From DATFVA01 sp963839165 (GTDB lineage: Bacteria; Bacteroidota; Ignavibacteria; Ignavibacteriales; Ignavibacteriaceae): 64,000 nucleotides of DNA. Every line of letters begins with the position of its first letter. Position 1 is the first letter of the stretch. The stretch covers positions 1 through 64,000 of the forward strand of contig CAWIUG010000045.1 of assembly GCA_963839165.1 (NCBI GenBank), in the 5' to 3' direction. Shown here in pieces: positions 1 through 7,450 of this stretch. Made by a program: the position numbers and the translations under genes. Under the pieces are notes generated by a model. That model was not told the DNA's origin. It saw only the letters and a program-made list of their open reading frames with translations, and made no database searches.

Positions 1-64
1 GTACTACTGCCACTCCAACCAGGATGACACCGAGTACTATGAGCAATAATTGTTGTTGTCCCAT
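1..64 (-). CDS. Pilin-like protein, 5' part only
   Basis: The gene starts at an ATG (64-62) and runs off the left edge. A strong ribosome site, AGAGGAGG, lies at 71-78. The visible N-terminus begins MGQQQLLLIVLG and continues as one hydrophobic stretch with no basic n-region. This resembles the N-termini of the three minus-strand genes that follow upstream in transcription order. By that likeness I infer a short pilin-like membrane or fibre subunit. It lacks the glutamate at +5 of classical type IV pilins. Only about 21 residues are visible, so the family is not proven. Confidence 0.6.
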   Translation of the reverse strand, partial: MGQQQLLLIVLGVILVGVAVV

Positions 65-288
65 TACGGACCTCCTCTAAATGTTTGTGAATGTATTTAA
101 GTTATGTATTATTTAACAGAGAGTTCGACTGCTACCCTCACACTCTCCCTCGTTAAAACTCTTTTATTTCTTTTTTTGCCTCAACTAGTATATATAAAAC
201 TGTGCCGAACTATTTATTAAGATTTCTTAACATTCTTCGGGACAAATTGTATCATAATGTCTATCATTCCTTAAATGAGATTTACTTA
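65..288. other. Intergenic region in the pilin-like cluster
   Basis: No gene seen. On the minus strand it holds small inverted repeats, including TTAAGA/TCTTAA near 220-233 and an AGAGTT/AACTCT pair. It may contain a terminator for the 468-residue gene or a promoter for the gene at the left edge. No convincing sigma-54 or sigma-70 box is visible: a CGGCAC hexamer lacks a matching -12 element. Confidence 0.4.
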
Positions 289-1695
289 TTATTCCAGCCA
301 TGATATCACCTTATAATAATATAGATATGGAAACCATGTTGGTGGTCCGGTTGCAAACCTCTCATCAAAAATTACAACTCTATTATAGCCCTGCTCTATT
401 GTAAGTCCATTAAAGTTTGCAACTATTTCCTCTTTACCGGCAACCATCGAGCCTTGCAGATTAATATTACCTGTAGGGCCGGGGAGGCTATTTAGACCAT
501 CCACAGTGAAGCCTCCATCCATGCAGATAATTCCTCCATCGATATTGATATCGGGATCTGTAACATTATTTGCTCTGCCACCTGATTCAACAGAAGTTGC
601 AACAGATATGTTATTACGTGCGATTATTCCCATCATATCAATAGGATCCCCATTATCATCTAATGAAAGCGGATTAACAATAAAACCATTGTTTGTAGCA
701 TTGGGGATCATGGGATCTATATGATTTATCATATCTCCGACTAAATAAACATTACCAGGGCCGCCAAATCCGGATGCCCCATCGGCAACGACGGTTACCT
801 GTCCATTTAATGTCCCGGACATATAAACATCACCGTTATCAACATATATTATCCCATTAGGAGCCATCTCTGATAAAAGCATTGTATCAGGAGGGGAATA
901 ATCTACTATGTTATCGCCCGAATTTTTTGTATCGGTTCGATAAATAACCTTGCCAACTCCATCATCAATAAATTGAAGCCAGAGATTATTAACTTTTTTC
1001 CCGCCAACTTTATCGAAATAGCACATCGCCCCGGCAGTTTTTTGCCCCTCTATCGCCGCGGATTTTTGAATATCTAACTTTTTATTCATTTCCCAGGAAA
1101 CACTGATCCCTTCATCATAACCGCCGAGAAATTGCGGATTGGATCCATCTCCCCAGTCCTTTGTTCCTTTTAAAGTTGTTACTTTACCATAAAATATCGG
1201 GTCTCCATAAACATTCAGAAACTGATTTGAATGAAATCCTCCATAAATTTTGTCTCCCGTAATCCATGGCCTCTGGTTAGATGCTCCTGTTGAAACTGAA
1301 GGAATAAACCAGGCATACCTGGCCATCGAAGTGATATCCTGTAATAACTTTACCTTAACGATCTGTGGTTCGGTTGATCCTTTTGGAAAATAGCCTTTTG
1401 AGGTTAAAACTTTTACTGGTTGAGTTGTATCAATATCGACAACCATTTCTCCACCCTGAAAATCTTCAGTAACAATATTTCCATCGAGAAGGTTGCCGTT
1501 AGTATTATAGTTATAAATAACTTTCTGCAAGCCGATATTTGCCCCGCTTACCGCAATGGTATGCGCAACGGTAGTTGAATAATAAGAGACGTGATTTTCA
1601 GTCGAACGAGTGGCTATTCCACCCCAGAAGTATCCCATGACCATAAAAATTATTGTAAACCCCAGAACTATTATTAATAATGCCTTACCTGACAT
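289..1695 (-). CDS. PilX/DUF4900-like pilin-associated protein
   Basis: The protein has 468 residues. Residues 1-25 form a hydrophobic segment (MSGKALLIIVLGF...) of the same type as its neighbours. The rest is a polar, Gly/Asn/Asp-rich extracellular region with repeated YVDNGDVYMSG- and VYLVGD-like strands, suggesting a beta-rich fold. The overall form recalls the DUF4900/PilX-like proteins found beside type IV pilin genes in related phyla; this is recognition by likeness, not a profile match. The ATG at 1695 follows AGGAGGG, which itself follows the inferred stop of the upstream gene by a few bases, so the two are co-transcribed. Probably an exported minor pilin or fibre component. Confidence 0.55.
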   Translation of the reverse strand: MSGKALLIIVLGFTIIFMVMGYFWGGIATRSTENHVSYYSTTVAHTIAVSGANIGLQKVIYNYNTNGNLLDGNIVTEDFQGGEMVVDIDTTQPVKVLTSKGYFPKGSTEPQIVKVKLLQDITSMARYAWFIPSVSTGASNQRPWITGDKIYGGFHSNQFLNVYGDPIFYGKVTTLKGTKDWGDGSNPQFLGGYDEGISVSWEMNKKLDIQKSAAIEGQKTAGAMCYFDKVGGKKVNNLWLQFIDDGVGKVIYRTDTKNSGDNIVDYSPPDTMLLSEMAPNGIIYVDNGDVYMSGTLNGQVTVVADGASGFGGPGNVYLVGDMINHIDPMIPNATNNGFIVNPLSLDDNGDPIDMMGIIARNNISVATSVESGGRANNVTDPDINIDGGIICMDGGFTVDGLNSLPGPTGNINLQGSMVAGKEEIVANFNGLTIEQGYNRVVIFDERFATGPPTWFPYLYYYKVISWLE

Positions 1696-1705
1696 CTAAT
1701 CCCTC

Positions 1706-2381
1706 CTATCGTTTAATATTTCTTGATGACAACCTTATCTGTCTCCAGAAAGCCTGTCGAAAAGGATTATTAGCAGCATCATATGAAGCTGTATTCTCTA
1801 CCTGTATATCAATCTGTAATGCAGAAATTCCGGTAGGTGTGCCTGCTACCCAGGTTAACACTGGAGGCTACAGGAATTTCTTCCAATTTCGTACCACCTA
1901 ATGGGTTCAGAACATCTCTGAAATATCTTATTCTAAATTTTGTAATGCCAAGGTTTACCCCGCGAGGAATTCCACCATCTACTACTCTATATAAAATCCG
2001 GTCATTTGGATTAGGCGTACCAGATAACTCTGATTTAGGGCCAAGGTAATATTCTACTGTATTTAAATTTCCATCTCCATGGGGATCATCATAGGGGGGT
2101 TCCATAATATCCGTTAAAAAAATTATCCTGCTCGTATCTGCAACTAATATTGCATCGCTTTCCGGATGCGGCAGCTTGGAAGGATCTTCACAGTAACCGA
2201 TTTTCCGGAAATCATATTCAAGAACCTCTACAGTTGTTACCAGATTCTGCTGCACTATGAGTTCACCGGAAAAGTTATATGTATTTTTGGTGGCATTGTC
2301 ATTCATCCTGAACAATGTAAGAAGCAGGATGCCTCCAATTATCATAGAACCTAATATGTCAAGTATTACTGATGTTCCCAT
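1706..2381 (-). CDS. Pilin-like protein with a frameshift near its C-terminus
   Basis: The N-terminus, MGTSVILDILGSMIIGG, is a hydrophobic pilin-like segment. The frame from the ATG at 2381 runs to a TGA near 1809, but the last residues there (GSRHTYRNFCITD) look like noise. One base shift near 1865-1875 opens a frame that reads VAGTPTGISALQIDIQVEN and ends RQIRLSSRNIKR at a TAG (1706-1708). That tail suits a PilW-like minor pilin, and its stop sits directly before the ribosome site of the next gene. I therefore extend the gene to 1706. A TTG at 2405 is an alternative start, but it would overlap the previous gene. Sequence error and true mutation cannot be told apart here. Confidence 0.55.
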
Positions 2382-2386
2382 AATTT

Positions 2387-2911
2387 TTAAGGTAAAAAAT
2401 TCCAATAACTGTAAATGGCTGATATAACCATTACATCTCTCATTGAGTTACTCGAGACTTTAACTGTTATCTTTTTATGAAAAGTTGGAGAATTCGCAAT
2501 ATTGTCCAGATCATCATCCTCTACATAAACAACTGTACATGAAACATCAAAAACGGCTGAAGGCATCGTATTATCTTCAAAGGTGTATCCATCATAATCA
2601 TCAAAATCATTGAAGGTTTTAGGATCTTCCGGGTCCTCTCCTGATGCCGTTTCAGCACCCAAATCATTGGCCGGAGTGAAAAGATTAGGATCATATACGG
2701 CTGAAGAATCTTCATCATCATAAAAAACGCTGTCAAATCTCTTTTTGCTGGCATCTTCTATAATGGATGAAGCAATTGAGGTTGCGGTAATGCCGAAGTT
2801 TGAATCGTACATTACATCTTCGGTAGCTAGTGTTGTTTTATTAGTATTCAAGATTAGAATAGTTAATAAAATCATTGCTCCTAAGGCCAGTATCATTTGG
2901 ATGTTTGTCAT
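2387..2911 (-). CDS. Pilin-like protein
   Basis: About 174 residues from the ATG at 2911; an in-frame TTG at 2923 gives four more. It begins MTNIQMILALGAMILLT, a hydrophobic segment aligned with those of its neighbours around a shared leucine-glycine pair, followed by an Asn/Asp-rich soluble region with many acidic residues at about 65-115. The stop lies only 5 bases before the next start, so the two are tightly coupled. It is the first pilin-like gene after the CheW-like gene. It lacks a classical prepilin Glu+5. I infer an exported fibre or pseudopilin subunit; the family is unnamed to me. Confidence 0.55.
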   Translation of the reverse strand: MTNIQMILALGAMILLTILILNTNKTTLATEDVMYDSNFGITATSIASSIIEDASKKRFDSVFYDDEDSSAVYDPNLFTPANDLGAETASGEDPEDPKTFNDFDDYDGYTFEDNTMPSAVFDVSCTVVYVEDDDLDNIANSPTFHKKITVKVSSNSMRDVMVISAIYSYWNFLP

Positions 2912-2950
2912 TCCCTCACGCAAACATTGTTAGAAAATAGTTTGTTATCT

Positions 2951-2976
2951 GAATTCTGATCCCTCAATCAGAATTC
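2951..2976. repeat. Perfect 10-bp inverted repeat (hairpin)
   Basis: GAATTCTGAT (2951-2960) and ATCAGAATTC (2967-2976) are perfect inverted repeats around a 6-base loop. It sits between the end of the CheW-like gene and the first pilin-like gene. There is no long T-run after it on the minus strand, so it may be an RNA processing or attenuation hairpin, or a dyad binding site, and not a full terminator. Confidence 0.6.
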
Positions 2977-2998
2977 TTTGGGTTTAAAAGCCTTTTTA

Positions 2999-3481
2999 CT
3001 AAACAGTTTTCTTTAAGAACAAATTAGCAGCGATTTTGGAGAAGTTGGGGAGCAGAATCTGACGGGTCCCTACGAAAATTGAACCGCTTAAAAATGGATT
3101 GTCCGACGAAGCGACGAATTTCAGGAGGTAACTATCATCATTATCTTCTGTAGTGATCAGTTCGATTACTTCGTCAACCTTAATACCGAATGTTTTTTCA
3201 AGTTCATCCTCTTCGCTGTGATGCCTTATTATTAAAATCATTCGGTGATCCCTGCCGTTATCGACAGGCAGATCAAAATTTTTCGAAATATCTATTATGG
3301 GGATGTTAATGTTATATAACGTTACGTAAGCTGCCCCGTTAGTCCCACCGTTACTTGAATGTTCAAATTCTTCCGCTCTTTTAATTACATATACATCTTT
3401 AACGTTAATGCAAAATTCCACGCTGGATATTTTGAAAATGATGATTCCCGGTATTACTTCGACTAGTTGTGAAATATCCAT
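2999..3481 (-). CDS. CheW-like chemotaxis adaptor protein
   Basis: The protein has 160 residues and a single CheW-like beta-barrel domain. It shows the usual order: an N-terminal FKISSVEFCINVKDV strand pair, a central NIPIIDISKNFDLP segment, a MILIIR strand, FGIKVDEVIELI, and a C-terminal FVGTRQILLPNFSKI. CheW proteins link receptors to the CheA kinase at the inner membrane. There is no receptor or CheA in view. It is the first gene behind the sigma-54 promoter at 3513-3529 and precedes four pilin-like genes, which suggests a role in controlling a surface appendage. That role is inferred from position only. Confidence 0.8.
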   Translation of the reverse strand: MDISQLVEVIPGIIIFKISSVEFCINVKDVYVIKRAEEFEHSSNGGTNGAAYVTLYNINIPIIDISKNFDLPVDNGRDHRMILIIRHHSEEDELEKTFGIKVDEVIELITTEDNDDSYLLKFVASSDNPFLSGSIFVGTRQILLPNFSKIAANLFLKKTV

Positions 3482-3512
3482 TTATCAATAATTAAAATTT
3501 GGAAAGATAGAT

Positions 3513-3529
3513 GTACAATTTGAGTGCCA
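3513..3529 (-). promoter_or_regulatory. Sigma-54 promoter of the CheW/pilin-like operon
   Basis: Read on the minus strand, TGGCAC (3529-3524), a 5-base spacer, then TTGTAC (3518-3513). This matches the -24/-12 consensus TGGCAC-N5-TTGC except for T in place of the last C. It lies 32 bases before the CheW-like start, and the gene directly upstream encodes a sigma-54 activator. Confidence 0.65.
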
Positions 3530-3552
3530 TCACAAAAGATACCTTTTTGTGA
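3530..3552. repeat. Inverted repeat abutting the sigma-54 promoter
   Basis: TCACAAAA and TTTTGTGA form a perfect 8-bp dyad with a 7-base spacer. On the minus strand it ends exactly where the -24 box begins. It could bind a regulator or form a hairpin after the activator gene. A TCACAAAAA word also precedes the sigma-54 promoter at 8871 at almost the same distance. Confidence 0.5.
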
Positions 3553-3688
3553 CCTATTACAACTCATCTTAAAACGAGCTGTCCAGAAATAAGATTTTAA
3601 AGTTCAAAATATGATCCGGTATAAGGAATGCCCGTAACATTTGATAAATAAAATATTTGATAATATGAATGAATAAGTGAGGCTGGTT

Positions 3689-5044
3689 TCACTTCTTTAT
3701 ATCGTAGGTTTCAAGCTTGTTATAGAGGGTAGTTTTGGCTATGCCCAGGATTTTACAGGCTTCCCGTTTATCCCAGTTGACTTCCTCCAGGACTATCTTT
3801 ATATGGTTTTTTTCCAGTTCTGCCAGACTCATTTTGGAATCTGTGTGGGCGGGATTATTATTGTTGTTCTGGTTTATTCCTCCGAATAATATGCACTCTT
3901 TTTCAAGCACATTGCCTTTTGCCAGGATAACTGCCTGCATCAATGTATTTTCAAGTTCTCTTACGTTTCCTATCCAGTCGCACGCCTGTAGTAGTTCCAT
4001 TACTTCATATGGGATGATGGTAACATTTTTGCCAAGTTCAGTGTTAATCTTTCTAAGAAAATGTGTAATAAGAGCGGGTAAATCGCTTTTTCGTTCGCGT
4101 AATGGAGGGATTTCAATAGAGAAAACTTTCAGTCTATAATACAAATCTTCTCTGAATTTACCTCTATTAACCAGGTCAGCAAGGTTTTTGTTTGTTGCAA
4201 CGATTAACCTGGCTTTCATCGGAACCGGCAGCTCGTCACCAACTTTTTCGAATTCTTTCTCCTGGATTACCCGCAAAAGTTTTACCTGAAGACTTTGGGT
4301 TATCTCAGAAATTTCATCAAGAAAAATAGTCCCGTCTTCGGCAAGCTCAAATTTCCCTTTTTTGTTCCTGGAGGCATCTGTGAAAGAACCTTTGACATGA
4401 CCGAATAATTCACTTTCCAGCAGGGTCTCTGTCAGTGCCGAGCAGTTCACCCCGATAAAGGGTTTGTTTTTGGTTATCCCAGAATTGTGAATGATCTTTG
4501 CAGCCAGCTCTTTTCCGGTACCGCTTTCCCCCTGGATCAACACACTCACCCGGTTGGATGAGACTTTTCCGATCTTTTTGTATAAATCATAAATAGCCGG
4601 ACTATTTCCAATTAATATACTTTCTTTTTTGGCTTCATACTTCTCTGAATTGATATTTATCGACTTCTCGGATTCCAGGTTCCTGCTCTGAAGGGCCTGG
4701 TTAACTACCAGCAGGAATTTTTCCATTTCAAAGGGTTTCTTGATGATATCATACGCATTAAGCTGCATCGACTGAATAATATTGCTCATATCAGCATAGG
4801 CTGTCATAATGATTACCTGAATTGAAGGGTCAAATTCTTTTACCTTTGCTAATATTTCGATACCCGATATATCTGGTAATCTAAGGTCGGTAATAACAAG
4901 ATCAGGCTTAAGAGCGGACAATTGAGCCAGTCCGGACCCCCATCAGGAAAGAAATTTAACCTTGCTGGTTATTTTCTGAAGAGCCACTTTCAGAAATTCT
5001 CTGAATAGAGGATCATCTTCTATAACTAATATTCTTCCGGACAT
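3689..5044 (-). CDS. Sigma-54 activator response regulator (NtrC family) with an in-frame TGA
   Basis: Domains in order: receiver domain (acidic pocket EDD at 9-11, likely phosphoacceptor D53 in TDLRLPD, conserved Lys in KKPFE near 103), AAA+ domain (Walker A GESGTGKE about 172-179, GAFTGA loop as GSFTDA about 219-224, Walker B GTIFLDEI about 238-245), and a Fis-type helix-turn-helix in the last 40 residues. It would activate sigma-54 RNA polymerase when phosphorylated. A TGA at 4943-4945 interrupts the receiver domain in the same frame; two compensating base changes in the surrounding C/G runs would restore SDGGSGLAQL. The same frame extends to an ATG at 5152 with an AGGAAGG ribosome site, so a 36-residue N-terminal extension is possible. 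No partner kinase is adjacent. Confidence 0.75.
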
Positions 5045-5152
5045 TTGTTTATGAGCACACTTATTGATGAATATTAATATAATACCTCTCACGTTGCGAA
5101 AAATTACAGGAATCTCTGAAAAAATATTTGAGTTGAAAAGTTCCTTTAGCAT

Positions 5153-5604
5153 AATTCCCTTCCTAATTTATCCTGATAAAAAATACTAAAATAAGGGATA
5201 ACTTTCTATTTTATTTTAATAAATCGTGCCAAACCAGGATTCTGGAAAGTAACAAAATTTAACCTGTTATCTTCGAGGTGGATAAGAATTTTTTACAAGG
5301 ATGGGACAACGTCTCATTATAGAACATAACGGAAAATTAGGTTAGAATTAAAATTATCCCTTCAATGCTATTGGCATCAAAGGTGAAGAACAACCCCGGC
5401 GTTGCAAAAGTAATCTTGTAAATATTAAGAAGGATTGCATTTTAATATCGCGAATCAAGCAGACGCCGTTTTCGCATTTGGTTTTTTATAAATTTTAAAG
5501 TTAGTCGTTCCGTTTCGGCTATCATTTAATCCTGAAGAATGTGCTGTTTTGTGCACCAAAGATTATAAAGTCTTCAAAATTGAACAAAAATCAAACAAAA
5601 TGTG
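5153..5604. other. Intergenic region between regulator and tRNA-Pro
   Basis: I see no gene. On the minus strand TGGCACG (5231-5225) matches a sigma-54 -24 box, but the expected -12 GC is absent (ATTA), so I do not call a promoter. The rest is AT-rich sequence without a clear repeat. Confidence 0.4.
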
Positions 5605-5679
5605 TCGGGGTGGAGAGATTTGAACTCTCGACCTCTTCGTCCCGAACGAAGCGCGCTAACCGGGCTGCGCTACACCCCG
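5605..5679 (-). tRNA. tRNA-Pro (CGG)
   Basis: On the minus strand the gene starts CGGGGTG and closes with CACCCCG plus discriminator A. The anticodon stem-loop is CTTCG-TTCGGGA-CGAAG, giving anticodon CGG. The T-arm reads GAGAGTTCAAATCTCTC. CCA is not encoded (CACA follows). Confidence 0.93.
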
Positions 5680-5873
5680 AAACAAGAACACAAAAATAGG
5701 TCCTTTGGACCCAAATTCCAAAAAGGGAGGCTGCAAGCACAAATTTCTACCTGCCTGCAACAGCATTGTAAATTACGCACATACGAAAAAATAATCAGCA
5801 GCAGAATTCAGGGGTCACTTTACTTTTCTCAGGAATTCTCTTAAGTTTTGGTCACTAAATTAAAAACCTTTAA

Positions 5874-5972
5874 ATCTATCCCGAGAGGTGGAGAAGGAAT
5901 GGAAAAAATTAAAATAACAAAAGTCAATAAAGGTAACCTCCAAGGAAATTTTCCACGGAGGATTTTTTATAT
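5874..5972 (+). promoter_or_regulatory. PyrR-responsive leader of the pyr operon
   Basis: The RNA word TCCCGAGAGGT (5879-5889) fits the known PyrR binding loop UCCNGNGAGGY. About 50 bases later a hairpin (5937-5961) is followed by a T-run just before pyrR. GAGGT in the binding loop region (5885-5889) can also pair with ACCTC (5936-5940), which would break the later hairpin. This fits PyrR attenuation: with UMP, PyrR holds the loop and lets the terminator form. The mechanism is inferred from the family. Confidence 0.7.
5937..5968 (+). terminator. Attenuator hairpin covering the pyrR ribosome site
   Basis: CCTCC (5937-5941) pairs with GGAGG (5957-5961), with an inner GGAA/TTCC stem, followed by ATTTTTT. 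The GGAGG is also the only Shine-Dalgarno sequence for pyrR, whose ATG is at 5973. The hairpin could thus act on transcription, on translation, or on both. Confidence 0.65.
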
Positions 5973-6518
5973 ATGAACGTAAAAGCAAAAGTAGTCGACC
6001 AGGAAGGTCTTAACCGCATAATAACCAGGATAGCACACGAGATCCTTGAAAGAAATAAGGGAGCTAAAAATCTTGTTCTTATAGGAATGAAAACGAGAGG
6101 CGAGTTCCTGGCTAACAGGATTTTTGAAAAGATTAAATCTATAGAGAATATCGAACTGCCGCTCGGCGTGCTGGATGTTACTCTTTACCGTGATGATTTC
6201 CGTACCCGGTTGAAACAGCCGCAGGTTTCAGTATCGAATTTTACTTTCGATATAAATGAAAAGATTGTTGTTCTGGTAGATGATGTCCTGTATACCGGCA
6301 GGACGGTAAGATCGGCTCTTAATGCCCTGATGGATTACGGCAGAACGTCGGCTATCCAGCTTTTTGTCCTTGTCGATAGGGGACACCGAGAACTTCCGAT
6401 CCGGGCAGATTATGTTGGTAAAAATATTCCCACAGCAAACTCTGAAGAAATTAAAGTTAAAATGCAGGAGATAGATGGCGAGGATGCTATCTATCTTGTC
6501 GAAAATAAAGAAGGATAA
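5973..6518 (+). CDS. pyrR: PyrR bifunctional regulator / uracil phosphoribosyltransferase
   Basis: The protein has 181 residues, normal for the family. The PRPP-binding loop VVLVDDVLYTGRT lies at about 99-111, and IGMKTRGEFLA near 37-47 and the LVDRGHRELPIRADYVGKN block are typical of PyrR. PyrR binds pyr leader RNA in response to UMP and also converts uracil and PRPP to UMP, in the cytoplasm. The start is fixed by GGAGG at 5957-5961. It is first in pyrR-pyrB-pyrC, three bases apart from pyrB, and has a matching RNA target in its own leader, so autoregulation of the operon is likely. Confidence 0.95.
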   Translation: MNVKAKVVDQEGLNRIITRIAHEILERNKGAKNLVLIGMKTRGEFLANRIFEKIKSIENIELPLGVLDVTLYRDDFRTRLKQPQVSVSNFTFDINEKIVVLVDDVLYTGRTVRSALNALMDYGRTSAIQLFVLVDRGHRELPIRADYVGKNIPTANSEEIKVKMQEIDGEDAIYLVENKEG

Positions 6519-6520
6519 TA

Positions 6521-7441
6521 ATGGCATTATCAGGCAGACATTTACTTGGATTGCACGGGGTTCCCAAAGAGGATATCCAGCTCATTCTTGATACAGCTAC
6601 TACTTTCCGTGAGGTTCTTGAAAGACCCATAAAGAAAGTGCCCACACTACAGGGTAAGACGGTCGTGAACCTTTTCTTTGAGAACTCCACCCGCACAAGA
6701 ATTTCATTTGAACTGGCCGAGAAAAGGCTATCTGCCGATTCAATAAATTTTTCTGCCTCAGGCAGCAGCGTGAGTAAAGGCGAAACGTTCAAAGATACGA
6801 TGAGGAATATCGAGGCAATGAAAGTGGACATGGTCGTAGTCCGGCATTCTGCAGCCGGAACACCGCTTTTCCTTACAAAGATCTCCGATGCGAATATTAT
6901 CAATGCGGGAGATGGAATTCACGAGCACCCTACACAGGCTCTGCTGGATATGTACTCTATCAGGGAGAAGCTGGGCAGACTTGAGGGTGTTAAGGTGTGT
7001 ATCGTCGGGGATGTTGCACACAGCCGTGTTGCTCTTTCAAACATCTATGGCTTAAAAACAATGGGTGCTGAGGTCTCTGTCTGCGGTCCTTCTACAATGA
7101 TTCCCCGGTATATGGAGGAACTTGGCGTAAAAGTAATTTATAATATCGATGAAGCGATCCAGGAAAATGATGTGCTTAATATTTTAAGAATTCAGCTTGA
7201 AAGAAAAGCAAGGGAGTATTTTCCATCGATCAGGGAATATTCAAAATATTTTGGAATTACCACTGAACGCCTGGAAAAGAACGGCAAGGATGTGCTTATC
7301 CTGCATCCGGGACCAATTAACCGCGGGGTAGAAATTTCATCTGAGGTTGCAGACGGCATGCATCAGATCATCCTTAAGCAGGTTACTAACGGTGTAGCTG
7401 TAAGGATGGCCGTGCTGTATCTGCTTGGTACTTTAAACTAA
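6521..7441 (+). CDS. pyrB: Aspartate carbamoyltransferase catalytic chain
   Basis: The protein has 306 residues. It joins carbamoyl phosphate and aspartate in the second step of pyrimidine synthesis. The carbamoyl-phosphate motif FENSTRTR is at 53-60, HPTQALLDMYSI lies near 136-148 and HPGPINRG near 260. It starts two bases after the pyrR stop, so they are co-translated. No regulatory chain (pyrI) follows; pyrC comes next, as in PyrR-controlled operons. Confidence 0.97.
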   Translation: MALSGRHLLGLHGVPKEDIQLILDTATTFREVLERPIKKVPTLQGKTVVNLFFENSTRTRISFELAEKRLSADSINFSASGSSVSKGETFKDTMRNIEAMKVDMVVVRHSAAGTPLFLTKISDANIINAGDGIHEHPTQALLDMYSIREKLGRLEGVKVCIVGDVAHSRVALSNIYGLKTMGAEVSVCGPSTMIPRYMEELGVKVIYNIDEAIQENDVLNILRIQLERKAREYFPSIREYSKYFGITTERLEKNGKDVLILHPGPINRGVEISSEVADGMHQIILKQVTNGVAVRMAVLYLLGTLN

Positions 7442-7450
7442 GAGGAATAA

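Noticed and set aside
289..3481. Many antisense frames over the pilin-like and CheW-like genes
   Set aside because: They lack ribosome sites and family likeness and are shadows of the minus-strand genes.
4943..4945. TGA read as selenocysteine or tryptophan
   Set aside because: Other genes in the window end with TGA (for example pyrC at 8749 and the M16 gene at 40796), no selenocysteine hairpin is visible, and a receiver domain has no use for selenocysteine at this place.
5217..5231. Sigma-54 promoter for the regulator gene
   Set aside because: TGGCACG is present on the minus strand, but the -12 part reads ATTA with no GC, which sigma-54 needs.
5602..5844. An 80-residue open frame on the + strand
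   Set aside because: It begins inside the antisense of tRNA-Pro, and its first residues are the usual translation artefact of tRNA genes.
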